The notes: generated from the letters alone by a model not told the origin. A DNA stretch of 64,000 bases from Sphingomonas sp. S-NIH.Pt15_0812 (GCF_003951315.1 NZ_QLJH01000007.1:1-64000), one strand, 5' to 3'; positions 49,308-59,569 are shown, counted from the stretch's first letter. Numbers and translations: made by a program.

Positions 49308-50390
49308 ATGGCCGACGCGCAGCCCGCCAATTCCTCGCCAAGCGGCGGGTCCAGCCCGGTCGAGCTGCGCGATCCCGGCACCCGGCGCGAGATCCGCCGG
49401 GCCGCGATCTGGCTGGGCATGGCGGTGGGCATCGCGCTCGTCGTCCTGCTGATCCAGCCCATCCTGGTGATCTTCGCCGGCATCGTCTTCGCGACCCTGC
49501 TGGACGGCGGGGTGCGGCTGCTCGGCCGGGTGATGCCGATTGGGCGCGGCTGGCGCTTGCTGATCGTGGTGCTGCTGGTGCTCGCCTTCCTGCTCGGCAC
49601 CTTCTACCTGACCGGGATGCAGGTGACGCAGCAGGTGCTGCAACTCCGCTCGACGCTGGAGGCGCAGGCGCTGAAGGTCACTGGCTGGCTGTCGTCGCAG
49701 GGGCTGATGCCCGGCGCGTCCGACGTCAGCGGGCTGCTCCGCCAGGCGGCGGGGTCGATCGGGCGGCTGACCAGCTGGCTGGGCACGGCGGTGGGGGCGA
49801 TCACCAGCCTGTTCATGATGATGATCATCGGCCTGTTCCTGGCGATCGATCCGCAGGGCTATGGCCGCGGCGTGCAATGGCTGGTGCCGAGCGACATGCG
49901 CGCCGAATTCGGCCGCACGCTGGAGCATATGGGCCGGACGCTCCGCAAGCTGCTGGCCGGCCGCCTGCTCGGCATGGCGTTCGAGGGGGTGATGACCGGC
50001 ATCGCGCTGGGCGTCGGCGGCGTGCCGATGGCGATGCTGCTTGGCATCATCGCCGGCATCCTGGCCTTCATCCCCAATATCGGTGCGATCATCACCGGCG
50101 TGCTGATGGTCGCGGTGGGATTCAGCGCGGGGACGCATACCGGCTTCTGGGCGATCGGCACCTATCTGATCGTGCAGACCCTGGACGGCTATGTCGTCGT
50201 GCCGATGGTCGCCAAGCGCACCGTCGACCTGCCGCCGGCGCTGACGCTCGGCACGCAGATCATGGCGAGCGCGCTGTTCGGCATCCTGGGGCTGGCGCTG
50301 GCCGATCCCTTCACCGCCGTGGTGAAGGCGGGGCTGGAACGTGCCGCCGAGCGTAACGACGAGGATGCCGGCGCGCCGACCGAGGCCTGA
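49308..50390 (+). CDS. AI-2E family (PerM/TqsA-like) membrane transporter
   Basis: A 360-residue protein with about seven or eight membrane segments and a long soluble stretch between about residues 100 and 160, the layout of the AI-2E transporter family. GIIAGILAFIPNIGAIITGV is the family signature. Members export signalling or other small molecules, or act as permeases of unknown substrate; the sequence does not decide. It follows lepB immediately and converges on ubiG. Confidence 0.85.
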   Translation: MADAQPANSSPSGGSSPVELRDPGTRREIRRAAIWLGMAVGIALVVLLIQPILVIFAGIVFATLLDGGVRLLGRVMPIGRGWRLLIVVLLVLAFLLGTFYLTGMQVTQQVLQLRSTLEAQALKVTGWLSSQGLMPGASDVSGLLRQAAGSIGRLTSWLGTAVGAITSLFMMMIIGLFLAIDPQGYGRGVQWLVPSDMRAEFGRTLEHMGRTLRKLLAGRLLGMAFEGVMTGIALGVGGVPMAMLLGIIAGILAFIPNIGAIITGVLMVAVGFSAGTHTGFWAIGTYLIVQTLDGYVVVPMVAKRTVDLPPALTLGTQIMASALFGILGLALADPFTAVVKAGLERAAERNDEDAGAPTEA

Positions 50391-50403
50391 CGCGCCCGCC
50401 CGG

Positions 50404-51159
50404 TCAGGCGTGGGTGACGGTGACCAGATAGTCGAGCGACGTGGACGACCCCAGCGCGAACCCATGCATGGGGGAGAAGGTCAGGCCGGTGACATCGCGC
50501 ACCGCCAGCCCCTCGCTCGCCAGCAAGGTGGTCAGTTCGTCGGGCGTCAGGAACTTGTCCCAGTCGTGCGTGCCGCGCGGGATCGCGCCGACCGCCTCCG
50601 CCGCATCGACCAGGGCGAAGCGGGACAGGGCGGTGCGGTTGGGGGTGGAGAGGATCATCAGCCCCCCCGGCGCGAGCGCGCCGGCCAGCCCGGCGACGAA
50701 CGCGGCGGGGCGGGCGACATGCTCGATCACCTCCAGGCAGGTGACCAGGTCGAAGCGCTCGCCGGTCAGATGCTCGACGCTGCCCGTGCGATAGTCGATC
50801 GACAGGGCGCCGGCGGCAGCATGGGCGGCGGCGGCGGAGATATTCTCCGGCGCGGCGTCCAGCCCGGTGACGGCACCGCCCATCCGCGCCAGCGGCTCGC
50901 ACAACAGGCCCGCGCCGCACCCGACATCGAGCGTGCGCTTCCCCGCGAGCGGCGTGAAGCTGGTGGAATCGCCGTCCCAGTGCGAATCGATGGCGGCGCG
51001 GATATAGCCGAGCCGCACCGGATTGAGCCGATGCAGCATCGCCGACGAGCCCTTCGGGTTCCACCATTCGGCCGCCAGCCTGCCGAAATGGGCCGCTTCG
51101 GCGGGAAGGATCGAGCTGCTCTGGGGTGCCGGGACGGCGGCGTCACTTGTCATGGGCAT
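50404..51159 (-). CDS. ubiG: Ubiquinone biosynthesis O-methyltransferase
   Basis: A 251-residue class I methyltransferase. The SAM-binding motif is LDVGCGAGLLCEPLARMG; the N-terminal FGRLAAEWWNPKGSSAMLHRLN is a UbiG hallmark. It performs both O-methylations in ubiquinone synthesis. It is divergent from lysC (52 bases between the starts) and ends 13 bases from the convergent transporter gene. Confidence 0.94.
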   Translation of the reverse strand: MPMTSDAAVPAPQSSSILPAEAAHFGRLAAEWWNPKGSSAMLHRLNPVRLGYIRAAIDSHWDGDSTSFTPLAGKRTLDVGCGAGLLCEPLARMGGAVTGLDAAPENISAAAAHAAAGALSIDYRTGSVEHLTGERFDLVTCLEVIEHVARPAAFVAGLAGALAPGGLMILSTPNRTALSRFALVDAAEAVGAIPRGTHDWDKFLTPDELTTLLASEGLAVRDVTGLTFSPMHGFALGSSTSLDYLVTVTHA

Positions 51160-51211
51160 TTTCGCTACCTATCAGGGCCGCCGCTTCCACCCAAGGAGAA
51201 TGGCACCGAGC

Positions 51212-52471
51212 ATGGCGCGTATCGTGATGAAGTTCGGCGGCACGTCGATGGCCGGGATCGAGCGCATCCGGAGCGTCGCCGCGCGCGTCAAACGCGAGGT
51301 CGACGCCGGCAACCAGGTCGCTGTCGTCGTGTCGGCGATGGCGGGCGAGACGGATCGGCTGGTCGGTTTCTGCCGCGAGGCCTCGGCGCTCTACGATCCG
51401 CGCGAATATGACGCGGTGGTCTCGTCGGGCGAGCAGGTGACGAGCGGACTGCTCGCCATCGCGCTCCAGGCGATCGGCGTGCCGGCGCGTTCCTGGCTCG
51501 GCTGGCAATTGCCGATCCATACCGACGATGCCCATGCCAAGGCGCGGATCGGCACGATCGACACCGCTGCCCTCGACGCCAGCCTGGCGCAGGGCGAGGT
51601 GGCGGTGATCCCCGGTTTTCAGGGCGTGTCGGCCGACAACCGCATCACCACGCTGGGGCGGGGCGGGTCGGATACCTCGGCGGTCGCGGTGGCGGCGGCG
51701 ATGAAGGCCGACCGGTGCGACATCTATACCGATGTCGACGGCGTCTACACCACCGACCCGCGCATCGTCCCCCGCGCGCGCAAGCTGCACCGGGTGACGT
51801 ACGAGGAAATGCTCGAACTCGCCTCGGTCGGCGCTAAGGTGCTCCAGACCCGCTCGGTGGGTCTGGCGATGAAGGAACAGGTTCGCGTCCAGGTCTTGTC
51901 GTCCTTCACCGGCGACGATGCCCCGATGGCGGACACGCTGCCCGGTACGATGATCGTGGGCGAAGAGGAGATTGACGACGTGGAACGCCAGCTGATCACC
52001 GGCATCGCGCACGACAAGAACGAGGCGAAGATCACGCTGGTCGCGGTGCCGGACAAGCCCGGCGCGGTGGCGGCGATCTTCGAACCGCTGGCGGCGGCCA
52101 ACATCAATGTCGACATGATCATCCAGAATATCGCGCATGATCACGGCTCGACCGACGTGACCTTCACGGTCCCCTCGTCCGACCTCGCCCGGTCGATGGA
52201 GGCGCTGAACCAGGCGCGCGGCGCGATCGGCTTCACCGAACTCAGCCACGACACGCGCGTCGCCAAGATCTCGGTGGTGGGCGTGGGGATGCGCAGCCAT
52301 GCGGGCGTCGCCTCGACGATGTTCACGACCTTGGGCGCGCGCGGCATCAACATCCAGGCCATCTCCACCTCGGAGATCAAGGTCAGCGTGCTGATCCATG
52401 AGGACGAGACCGAACTGGCGGTCCGCGTCCTCCACACCGCCTATGGCCTCGACGCCGAGGTGGAGGCTTGA
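51212..52471 (+). CDS. lysC: Aspartate kinase
   Basis: A 419-residue aspartokinase, first enzyme of the lysine, threonine and methionine branch. The kinase signature is VMKFGGTSMAG, with TLGRGGSDTSAVA; two ACT domains follow from about residue 270 (VPDKPGAVAAIFEPLA and VGVGMRSHAGVAS), the usual site of feedback inhibition. ATG 51212 is used because MARIVMKFGGTS is the family N-terminus; ATG 51200 is also in frame, and the AAGGAG upstream is poorly spaced for either. Confidence 0.95.
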   Translation: MARIVMKFGGTSMAGIERIRSVAARVKREVDAGNQVAVVVSAMAGETDRLVGFCREASALYDPREYDAVVSSGEQVTSGLLAIALQAIGVPARSWLGWQLPIHTDDAHAKARIGTIDTAALDASLAQGEVAVIPGFQGVSADNRITTLGRGGSDTSAVAVAAAMKADRCDIYTDVDGVYTTDPRIVPRARKLHRVTYEEMLELASVGAKVLQTRSVGLAMKEQVRVQVLSSFTGDDAPMADTLPGTMIVGEEEIDDVERQLITGIAHDKNEAKITLVAVPDKPGAVAAIFEPLAAANINVDMIIQNIAHDHGSTDVTFTVPSSDLARSMEALNQARGAIGFTELSHDTRVAKISVVGVGMRSHAGVASTMFTTLGARGINIQAISTSEIKVSVLIHEDETELAVRVLHTAYGLDAEVEA

Positions 52472-53487
52472 CGATCGGGCAGGAGCGGCTGCAGCGCCGC
52501 ATGGCGCGCGGCGCGGCGTTTCTCGGCAGCGAGGTCGCGATCATGGCCGGGGCCATGTCGTGGGTCAGCGAGCGCAACCTGGTCGCGGCAATGTCCAATT
52601 CCGGCGGCTTCGGCGTGATCGCCTGCGGGGCGATGACCCCGGCGCTGCTCGACGCCGAGATCGCGGGGACGAAGGCGCTGACGGACAGGCCGTTCGGCGT
52701 CAACCTGATCACCATGCACCCCGACCTGTTCGAACTGATCGCGGTCTGCGGCCGGCACGGGGTCGGCCATGTCGTGCTGGCCGGCGGCCTGCCGCCCAAG
52801 GGCGCGCTGGAGGCGATCAAGGAGACGGGCGCGAAGGTGATCTGCTTCGCGCCGGCCCTGTCGCTCGCCAAGAAGTTGATCCGATCGGGCGTTGATGCGC
52901 TGGTGATCGAGGGGATGGAGGCCGGCGGCCATATCGGCCCGGTCTCGACCAGCGTGCTGGCGCAGGAGATGCTGCCGGTGATCGCGGATCAGGTGCCGGT
53001 GTTCGTCGCGGGCGGGATCGGCCGGGGCGAGGCGATCGCCGGCTATCTCGACATGGGTGCGGCGGGCGTCCAGCTCGGCACGCGCTTCGTCTGCGCGACC
53101 GAGTCGGTGGCGCATCCCAATTTCAAGCGGGCCTTCATCCGCGCCTCGGCCCGGGATGCCGTCGCGTCGGTGCAGATCGACCCGCGCCTGCCGGTCATCC
53201 CGGTGCGCGCGCTGAAGAATGCCGGCGGCGAGCTGTTCACCGCCAAGCAGCGCGAGGTCGCCCAGTCGCTCGACGAGGGCGCGGTGGCGATGGCCGAGGC
53301 GCAGCTCCAGATCGAGCATTATTGGGCGGGCGCGCTGCGCCGTGCGGTGATCGACGGCGATGTCGAGCATGGCAGCGTCATGGCCGGCCAGTCCGTCGGC
53401 ATGGTCACGCGCGAGGAGCCGCTGGCCGATATCGTCGCCGAACTGATGACCGAGGCGGCCGGCGCGCTGGAGAAGCGCGCCGCCTGA
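52468..53487 (+). CDS. Nitronate monooxygenase-like flavoprotein
   Basis: A 339-residue TIM-barrel FMN enzyme. SNSGGFGVIACGAM, ALVIEGMEAGGHIGP (with the likely catalytic His), VPVFVAGGIGRGEA and GVQLGTRFVCATES are the FMN-binding and family blocks. The same fold includes FabK-type enoyl-ACP reductase, so that activity is an alternative. The TTG start overlaps the lysC stop (TTGA); ATG 52501 would give a shorter N-terminus. Placement behind lysC does not reveal a pathway link. Confidence 0.82.
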   Translation: MTIGQERLQRRMARGAAFLGSEVAIMAGAMSWVSERNLVAAMSNSGGFGVIACGAMTPALLDAEIAGTKALTDRPFGVNLITMHPDLFELIAVCGRHGVGHVVLAGGLPPKGALEAIKETGAKVICFAPALSLAKKLIRSGVDALVIEGMEAGGHIGPVSTSVLAQEMLPVIADQVPVFVAGGIGRGEAIAGYLDMGAAGVQLGTRFVCATESVAHPNFKRAFIRASARDAVASVQIDPRLPVIPVRALKNAGGELFTAKQREVAQSLDEGAVAMAEAQLQIEHYWAGALRRAVIDGDVEHGSVMAGQSVGMVTREEPLADIVAELMTEAAGALEKRAA

Positions 53488-53493
53488 CCGGCG

Positions 53494-53898
53494 TTAGCGC
53501 CGGATGGGCGATCCGATCGACCAGCGATGGCCGAACGGATCGCTCACCTGTCCGTACCGGTCGCCCCAGAACTGGTCGCCGACCTTCATGGTGAGCATGG
53601 CCCCCGCCGCGACGGCGCGTTCGGCCCAACGATCGGCATCGTCGACCTGCAGGTGCAGCGTCACGCCCTGCGGCGCGGGTTCGGCATGGCCGCGCCATTC
53701 GGGAAATTCGTCGGACAGCATGATCCAGCCGCCATTGATGCGCAACGATGCCTGCATCAGCCGCTGGCCATCCTCGGCGACGTTGCGCTCCATGATCTGG
53801 GCGGCAAAGGCGCGCGCGTAAAAGGCCAGGGCTTCAGCGCCGCGCCGCTCGCGGATGGCGAGGAAGGGCGTGACTCCGCTGACGGGGCGTTCGGCCAT
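53494..53898 (-). CDS. VOC family (PhnB-like) protein
   Basis: A 134-residue member of the vicinal oxygen chelate superfamily, with the YARAFAAQIMER and WGDRYGQVSDPFGHRWSIG blocks typical of PhnB-like or glyoxalase-like proteins. The classical PhnB ends of the two beta-alpha-beta modules are visible. Substrate unknown; a bleomycin-resistance-like role is a generic alternative. It is convergent with the nitronate monooxygenase gene (7 bases apart) and divergent from ybgC. Confidence 0.85.
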   Translation of the reverse strand: MAERPVSGVTPFLAIRERRGAEALAFYARAFAAQIMERNVAEDGQRLMQASLRINGGWIMLSDEFPEWRGHAEPAPQGVTLHLQVDDADRWAERAVAAGAMLTMKVGDQFWGDRYGQVSDPFGHRWSIGSPIRR

Positions 53899-54012
53899 GG
53901 CGACTCTCCTGTTCGACCGTGTTGATCGGCATCAAGGGTAATTTGATCGTCGGCCCGCGCCAACCATGGTCCGGGGTTCCACCCGTGGAAAGGTTGCGTT
54001 AACGGCTGGGGC

Positions 54013-54471
54013 ATGACCGGGCCGGATCAACCAGTGGCGGGGCATTTCACGGGAGGCGAGCATCGCCTGCCGCTGCGCGTCTATTATGAGGATACCGACC
54101 TGTCGGGCGTGGTCTATCACGCCAATTACCTGCGCTATATGGAGCGCGCCCGCTCCGACATGCTGCGCGAGGCCGGGATCGACCAGCGCGCCGCCCATGA
54201 GGCGGGGGAGGGGGCCTATGCGGTCGCCGACCTGCACATCCGCTATCTGGCGCCCGCGCGGCTCGACGATGCGCTTGTCGTGGTGTCGCGCCTGGTCGAA
54301 GTGACGCCCGCGCGCGTCGTCATTCATCAGACAGTCAGGCGCGACGCGGTTCTACTCACGCAAGCGAAGGTGGTCGTTGCGTTCGTCTCGCCCACCGGCC
54401 GTCCGCGCCGCCAACCGCGTGGCTGGATCGACATCTATACCCAGTTGCTGGCTCAAGGGGGCCCGAAATGA
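54013..54471 (+). CDS. ybgC: Tol-Pal system-associated acyl-CoA thioesterase YbgC
   Basis: A 152-residue hot-dog fold thioesterase. The signature is VYYEDTDLSGVVYHANYLRYMERAR, with the catalytic Asp in YEDTD. It heads the tol operon and its stop overlaps the tolQ ATG (ATGA), as is usual. The 114 bases upstream, shared with the divergent VOC gene, contain no promoter I can place. Confidence 0.94.
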   Translation: MTGPDQPVAGHFTGGEHRLPLRVYYEDTDLSGVVYHANYLRYMERARSDMLREAGIDQRAAHEAGEGAYAVADLHIRYLAPARLDDALVVVSRLVEVTPARVVIHQTVRRDAVLLTQAKVVVAFVSPTGRPRRQPRGWIDIYTQLLAQGGPK

Positions 54472-55160
54472 ATCCGGTGTTCAACATGGATGCGGCGACA
54501 TTGTCGCCGGTCGCGCTGTTCCTTCAGGCCGATGTGGTCGTGAAGCTGGTGATGCTGGGGCTGCTGGCCGCCAGCGTCTGGACCTGGGCGATCATCATCG
54601 CCTTTGTCGGCCGGCTGCGCCGTACCCGGCGCGAGATGGCACGGTTCGAGCGCGATTTCTGGAAGGCCGACGATATCGACGCCTTCCACAAGGCGGAGGC
54701 CGGCCACGACATCCCCAGCGCCCGCGTCTTCGCCGCCGGGGTGCAGGAATGGCGGCGTTCGACCGCGCATGAGCCGATCGACCGCGACGGCACGCGCGAA
54801 CGACTGGCGACCGCGATGGGCGCGGCCTCCGCGCTGGAGATCGACAAGCTGTCGGACCGGCTGAACGTGCTGGCGACGGTCGGCTCGGTCGCCCCGTTCG
54901 TTGGGCTGTTCGGCACCGTCTGGGGCATCATGCGCGCCTTTACCGGCATTGCCTCGGCGCAGAATTCGTCGCTGGCGGTGGTGGCTCCGGGCATCGCCGA
55001 GGCGCTGTTCGCGACCGCCATCGGCCTGTTCGCCGCCATCCCGGCGGTGATCGCCTATAACCGGTTCAGCCACGGCGTGAACAAGGTCGAGGCCTCGCTC
55101 CACCGTTTCGCCGATGGCTTCCACACCACCTTGTCGCGCCAGTTGGACGGGGCGCGCTGA
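54468..55160 (+). CDS. tolQ: Tol-Pal system proton channel subunit TolQ
   Basis: A 230-residue inner-membrane protein of the MotA/TolQ/ExbB family with three membrane segments (VVKLVMLGLLAASVWTWAII, ATVGSVAPFVGLFGTVWGIM, ALFATAIGLFAAIPAVIAYN) and a long cytoplasmic loop between the first two. With TolR it uses the proton motive force to energise TolA. Confidence 0.96.
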   Translation: MNPVFNMDAATLSPVALFLQADVVVKLVMLGLLAASVWTWAIIIAFVGRLRRTRREMARFERDFWKADDIDAFHKAEAGHDIPSARVFAAGVQEWRRSTAHEPIDRDGTRERLATAMGAASALEIDKLSDRLNVLATVGSVAPFVGLFGTVWGIMRAFTGIASAQNSSLAVVAPGIAEALFATAIGLFAAIPAVIAYNRFSHGVNKVEASLHRFADGFHTTLSRQLDGAR

Positions 55161-55164
55161 TCCG

Positions 55165-55589
<425 letters not shown>

Positions 55590-55590
<1 letters not shown>

Positions 55591-56627
55591 TGGACCGCCG
55601 CGAGAAGATCGCGCTCGGAGTGGCGGTCGCGGGGCATGGCGTGCTCTTCGGCCTGCTCTCGGTCGGCTTTCTCGCCACGCCCAATCCGCTGAAGCTCAGT
55701 CACCCGCCGATCGACATTTCGCTGGTGCCCGACGTCGCGCTGGAACAGGCCTCGCCGACGCCCAACCAGCCGCCGGCACCCTCGGTCGCGCCCGATCAGG
55801 GCGCCCCGGAAGACGCCGCCGCGCCGGAAGCCGAGCCCGTCGCCGAGCCCGAACCCGCCCCACCCGAACCGGCGCCGAAACCGGCACCCGCGCCCAAGCC
55901 CGCGCTGCCCAAGCCCGAACCCGTGCGCGCGCCGGCCCCGAAGCCTGCGCCGGCCCCCAAGCCGGTGCCGAAGCCCCGGCCGCAGCCGAAACGCCCGGTG
56001 CCTGCGGCCGAGCCGGCGAAGCCGCAACCCAAGCCCAAGGCGGAGGCCAAGCCGGCCCCCGCCAAGACCGCCGCCAAGCCATCGCCGGCCAGACCCGCCG
56101 CCGCACCGGCCAAGGCGAAGCCGGAGGCCAAGCCAGCGGCCGCCGCCGCCAAGCCTGCCGTGACCAAGGGCGAGAGCAAGTCGACCACCGCCACCGCGAC
56201 CAAGCCGCGCGGATCGCGCCTGGGCGACGATTTCCTGAAGGGCCTGAGCGACAAGCCGTCGCCCGCCAAGTCCACCGCGGCGCCGGCCGCCAAGATGGGC
56301 GCGCAGGCGGCGGCGAACATCGGCTCGGCGATCAAGCGGCAGGTCCAGCCCTGCGCCAACCGCCAGGTCTCGCCCGGCCCCGGCGCGGAGCGGATCCGCG
56401 TCGCGATCAACCTGCGCCTGAACCGCGACGGCAGCCTGGCGTCGCGTCCGCGCGTCGTCGGCCATACCGGCGTCGACGACGAGAATCGGCGTTATGTCGA
56501 GCGGGTGGACGACCTGGCGATCGCCACCTTCGTCGGCTGTTCGCCTTTGCGCGACCTGCCCCCTGAGCTTTATGACGTGCCCAATGGCTGGAGCAACTTC
56601 ACGCTCCGCTACAATTTGCTGGGTTGA
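55590..56627 (+). CDS. tolA: Cell envelope integrity protein TolA
   Basis: A 345-residue protein. A membrane segment (residues about 9-30) is followed by a very Pro/Ala/Lys-rich periplasmic arm (about residues 50-215, with runs such as PAPAPKPV). A TonB-like C-terminal domain with two cysteines (VQPCANRQ and FVGCSPL) ends the protein. The arm is shorter and proline-richer than the helical arm of E. coli TolA, a common alphaproteobacterial form. It links TolQR to TolB and Pal. Confidence 0.92.
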
Positions 56628-56635
56628 GGATGACC

Positions 56636-58039
56636 ATGTTCCGCAAGACACTGACGCTCGCCCTGCTGCTCGGCGCCGCCGCCGCCATGGCGCAGGAGCC
56701 GGCCGCGCCAACGCCGCCACCGGCCCCGCAAACGGCCGCGCCGGGCCAGGCGTCGCTTCCCGCGGATGACCAGGCCGGTGGCCTGATCGTCGATGTCGAG
56801 GGCGGCACGTCGCAGCCGACGCCGATCGCCATTCCCGTCATGCCGACGCCCGCCGTGGTGCAGACGCCGGCCGGCGCGACCGATACGCTCGGCCGGCAAT
56901 TGTCGGAGATCGTCGCCAACGACCTGCGCAACTCGGGACTGTTCACGCCGTTGTCGCCCGGGCAGCTTCGCGCGGTGAGCTTTCCGGAAGTGACCGCGCC
57001 CGCCTTCGACTATTGGCGGGGCACGTCCGCACAGGCGCTGGTCCAGGGCTATATCCGCGCCAACGCCGACGGCACGCTGACGGTCGGCTGCTATCTCTAC
57101 GACGTGTCGGCGCAGCGCGAGCTGGTGCGTCAGGGCTTCGTGGTGCCGCCCGCCGACTGGCGGCGCGCCGGGCATAAGTGCGCCGATACCGTCTATTCGC
57201 GCCTGACCGGCGAGAAGCCCTATTTCGACAGCCGCGTCGTCTATGTCTCGGAGACGGGACCCAAGGGCAAGCGGGTCAAGCGGCTGGCGATCATGGACCA
57301 GGACGGGGCCAATCACCGCTTCCTGACCAATGGCCAGTCGATCGTGCTGACGCCGCGCTTCGCGCCCAACCAGCAGTCGATCGTGTATATGAGCTACGAG
57401 AATGACCGGCCGTCCATCTATGTCTACGACCTGGGGTCGGGCCGGCCGCGCCGCGTGGTGCAGAATGCCAACCTGACCTTCGCGCCGCGCTTCTCGCCCG
57501 ATGGCCGCTGGATCCTCTTCTCGATGGCGGTGGGCGGCAATACCGACATCTACCGGGTGTCGTCGCAGGGCGGCACGCCGCAGCGGCTGACCAACTCGCC
57601 CGGCATCGACACCGGCGGCAGCTATTCGCCGGACGGATCGCGCATCGTGTTCGAGAGCGACCGGTCGGGCGGGCAGCAAATCTATACGATGAATGCCGAT
57701 GGCTCGAACCAGCAGCGGATCAGCTTCGGCGGCGGCCGCTATGCGACGCCGGTATGGAGCCCGCGCGGCGACCTGATCGCCTTCACCAAGCTGGCCGGTA
57801 ATTTCCGCATCGGCGTGATGAGCCCGTCGGGCGGCGGCGAAAAGCTGCTGACCAACAGCTGGTCGGACGAGGGGCCGAGCTGGTCGCCCAATGGCCGGGT
57901 CATCACCTTCTATCGCTCGGGACGCGGTGCTGGCGGCGCGGCGCAACTCTGGATGGTCGACCTGACCGGCGTCAACGAGCGGCGCATCCCGACGCCGCTG
58001 GGTGGGTCGGACCCGGCCTGGGGGCCGCTGCGTCCCTGA
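56636..58039 (+). CDS. tolB: Tol-Pal system periplasmic protein TolB
   Basis: A 467-residue periplasmic protein. The signal peptide ends AAAAMA before QEP. An N-terminal alpha/beta domain is followed by a six-bladed beta-propeller of PD40 repeats (repeated SPDGR-type motifs, for example RFSPDGRWILF, SYSPDGSRIVFESDR). ATG 56636 is chosen because GAGG lies six bases before it, whereas the in-frame ATG at 56630 directly abuts that site. It binds Pal and TolA. Confidence 0.95.
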   Translation: MFRKTLTLALLLGAAAAMAQEPAAPTPPPAPQTAAPGQASLPADDQAGGLIVDVEGGTSQPTPIAIPVMPTPAVVQTPAGATDTLGRQLSEIVANDLRNSGLFTPLSPGQLRAVSFPEVTAPAFDYWRGTSAQALVQGYIRANADGTLTVGCYLYDVSAQRELVRQGFVVPPADWRRAGHKCADTVYSRLTGEKPYFDSRVVYVSETGPKGKRVKRLAIMDQDGANHRFLTNGQSIVLTPRFAPNQQSIVYMSYENDRPSIYVYDLGSGRPRRVVQNANLTFAPRFSPDGRWILFSMAVGGNTDIYRVSSQGGTPQRLTNSPGIDTGGSYSPDGSRIVFESDRSGGQQIYTMNADGSNQQRISFGGGRYATPVWSPRGDLIAFTKLAGNFRIGVMSPSGGGEKLLTNSWSDEGPSWSPNGRVITFYRSGRGAGGAAQLWMVDLTGVNERRIPTPLGGSDPAWGPLRP

Positions 58040-58079
58040 CCGCGACCACCGATTTCAGACACTCGAAAGGAGTAATGCC

Positions 58080-58601
58080 ATGACCCGATTGAAGACCGCG
58101 ATCCTGATCGGCACCGCCGCGCTGACGCTGGCCGCCTGCGCCAAGAAGCGCCCCGCGGTGCTGCCGCCCGCGCCGACCGAGACGCCGGCCACGACGGGCC
58201 AGACCGGCCCCGGCGGTCCGATCGGCAATGGCGTGGTGCCGGGCAGCGATGCGGACTTCCAGCGGTCGGTGACGTCGAACACGATCCATTTCGGGCTCGA
58301 CCAGTATGACATCGATCCGCAGGCGCGTGCGATCCTCGACAGCCAGGCCGATTGGTTGCAGCGCAATCCGAACGTCCGCATCACCATCGAGGGCCATTGC
58401 GACGAGCGCGGCACGCGCGAGTATAATCTGGCGCTGGGCGACCGCCGCGCCAATGCGACGAAGAACTATCTGGCCGCCAAGGGCGTCGCCCCCAGCCGGA
58501 TGACGACGATCAGCTATGGCAGCGAGCGCCCGATCGCGCTGGGCTCGGACGAGGCCGCCTATGCACAGAACCGTCGCGCGGTGACGATCGTCCTGAACTG
58601 A
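58080..58601 (+). CDS. pal: Peptidoglycan-associated lipoprotein Pal
   Basis: A 173-residue outer-membrane lipoprotein. The lipobox is LTLAAC; the OmpA-like C-terminal domain contains ITIEGHCDERGTREYNLALG, the peptidoglycan-binding block. AAAGGAG lies eight bases before the ATG. It is the last gene of the ybgC-tolQRAB-pal operon; a strong terminator follows, so no cpoB/ybgF is part of this operon. Confidence 0.96.
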   Translation: MTRLKTAILIGTAALTLAACAKKRPAVLPPAPTETPATTGQTGPGGPIGNGVVPGSDADFQRSVTSNTIHFGLDQYDIDPQARAILDSQADWLQRNPNVRITIEGHCDERGTREYNLALGDRRANATKNYLAAKGVAPSRMTTISYGSERPIALGSDEAAYAQNRRAVTIVLN

Positions 58602-58610
58602 CCGGCCGGG

Positions 58611-58656
58611 TAGGCACGCCTCGGTCCAGACCGGACCGAGGCGTGCCTTCCTGTCT
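58611..58656 (+). terminator. Rho-independent terminator of the tol-pal operon
   Basis: A 15-base-pair perfect stem (GGCACGCCTCGGTCC with GGACCGAGGCGTGCC, 58613-58647) closes a five-base loop and is followed by TTCCTGTCT. The base-paired region is long, though the T-run is interrupted. Confidence 0.8.
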
Positions 58657-58720
58657 CATGCGACAATCCGGCGCGGACCTTCCGGAGTCCGCTCGCCCGG
58701 ACAGTGGATGCCGTTAGCGA

Positions 58721-59569
58721 TCAGCCGAGCGACTGATCGAGCAGCCGGGCCAGCCGCAGGCCGCCCTTCACCACTTCCTCGCGGGCGATGGGGACCAGGC
58801 TCTCGATATCCGCCTCGCTCATGGTCATGCGTTCGGGCGTCGGGCGGCAGGGATCGCCGTGCATCGCCACTTCATAGGCATGCCGCGCGACGCTCCAGCT
58901 CTCGCGGCTCCAATCGGTGACGGTGCCCTGCGACAGGCGCGCGCGGACCGCGGCCGAATAGCGCTTCACGATCGGCGGCGGGGTGGAGATGGCGCGCTCC
59001 GCCAGCAGCCCGTCCCAGACGGAATGCAGGTTCAGCCGCGCCGGATCATAGTCGCCATAGGTCGTCTTGGCGTCGTTGCCGCCCTTGTCGCCCTTGTCGC
59101 CGGCATGGAGCGGCTGGTGCAGGTCGCCGACGAAATGGACCAGGAAGGCGAGCGCCAGCACCCGGTCATGCGTGCTGGCCTTGCGGTCCGCCAGGATGTG
59201 GCGCTGGCGATCGATCTGGGTCGAGACGCAATTGCCGTCCTTGCACGCGGGTTGCAGGTCGAATTCGGCGCAGATGCTGACGTTCTGATAGTGCCAGCTA
59301 TAGGCATAGCCGAAACGCGACTTGCCCTCGGCATCCTTCAGCGGCTTGACGCAATCGGGCCAGACGCTCGCCTCCTCGATGGTCCGCGCCGGACATTCGG
59401 GCGTGTCGAGCCTGGCTTGCGCCGCCAGGATGCGGGTGATCGCGGCGCGGGTGCGGGGCGTCACATTGTCCCAGGCGATCGCCGCCACGGTCTGGTGGCC
59501 ATATTCCCAATAGGCGCCGGCCGGGCTGGCGAGCAGGGCGGCCGTCGCCAGGGCCGCGATACGCTTCAT
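58721..59569 (-). CDS. Secreted S1/P1-type nuclease
   Basis: A 282-residue zinc-dependent nuclease. The signal peptide ends ASPAGA before YWEYGHQ. Zinc-ligand motifs are YGHQTV, SVWPDCV, SWHYQN, HFVGDLHQPLHAGD and NLHSVWDG. Classical P1 enzymes begin the mature chain with Trp; here Tyr is first if cleavage occurs as predicted. It would degrade single-stranded nucleic acid outside the cytoplasm. Its ATG overlaps the stop of the isoaspartyl peptidase gene (ATGA), so it is the second gene of that unit. Confidence 0.88.
   Translation of the reverse strand: MKRIAALATAALLASPAGAYWEYGHQTVAAIAWDNVTPRTRAAITRILAAQARLDTPECPARTIEEASVWPDCVKPLKDAEGKSRFGYAYSWHYQNVSICAEFDLQPACKDGNCVSTQIDRQRHILADRKASTHDRVLALAFLVHFVGDLHQPLHAGDKGDKGGNDAKTTYGDYDPARLNLHSVWDGLLAERAISTPPPIVKRYSAAVRARLSQGTVTDWSRESWSVARHAYEVAMHGDPCRPTPERMTMSEADIESLVPIAREEVVKGGLRLARLLDQSLG

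Noticed and set aside
55740..56230. Repetitive Pro/Ala/Lys codons in tolA as a possible tandem repeat
   Set aside because: The low complexity is protein-level composition of the TolA arm; no fixed repeat unit is seen in the DNA.
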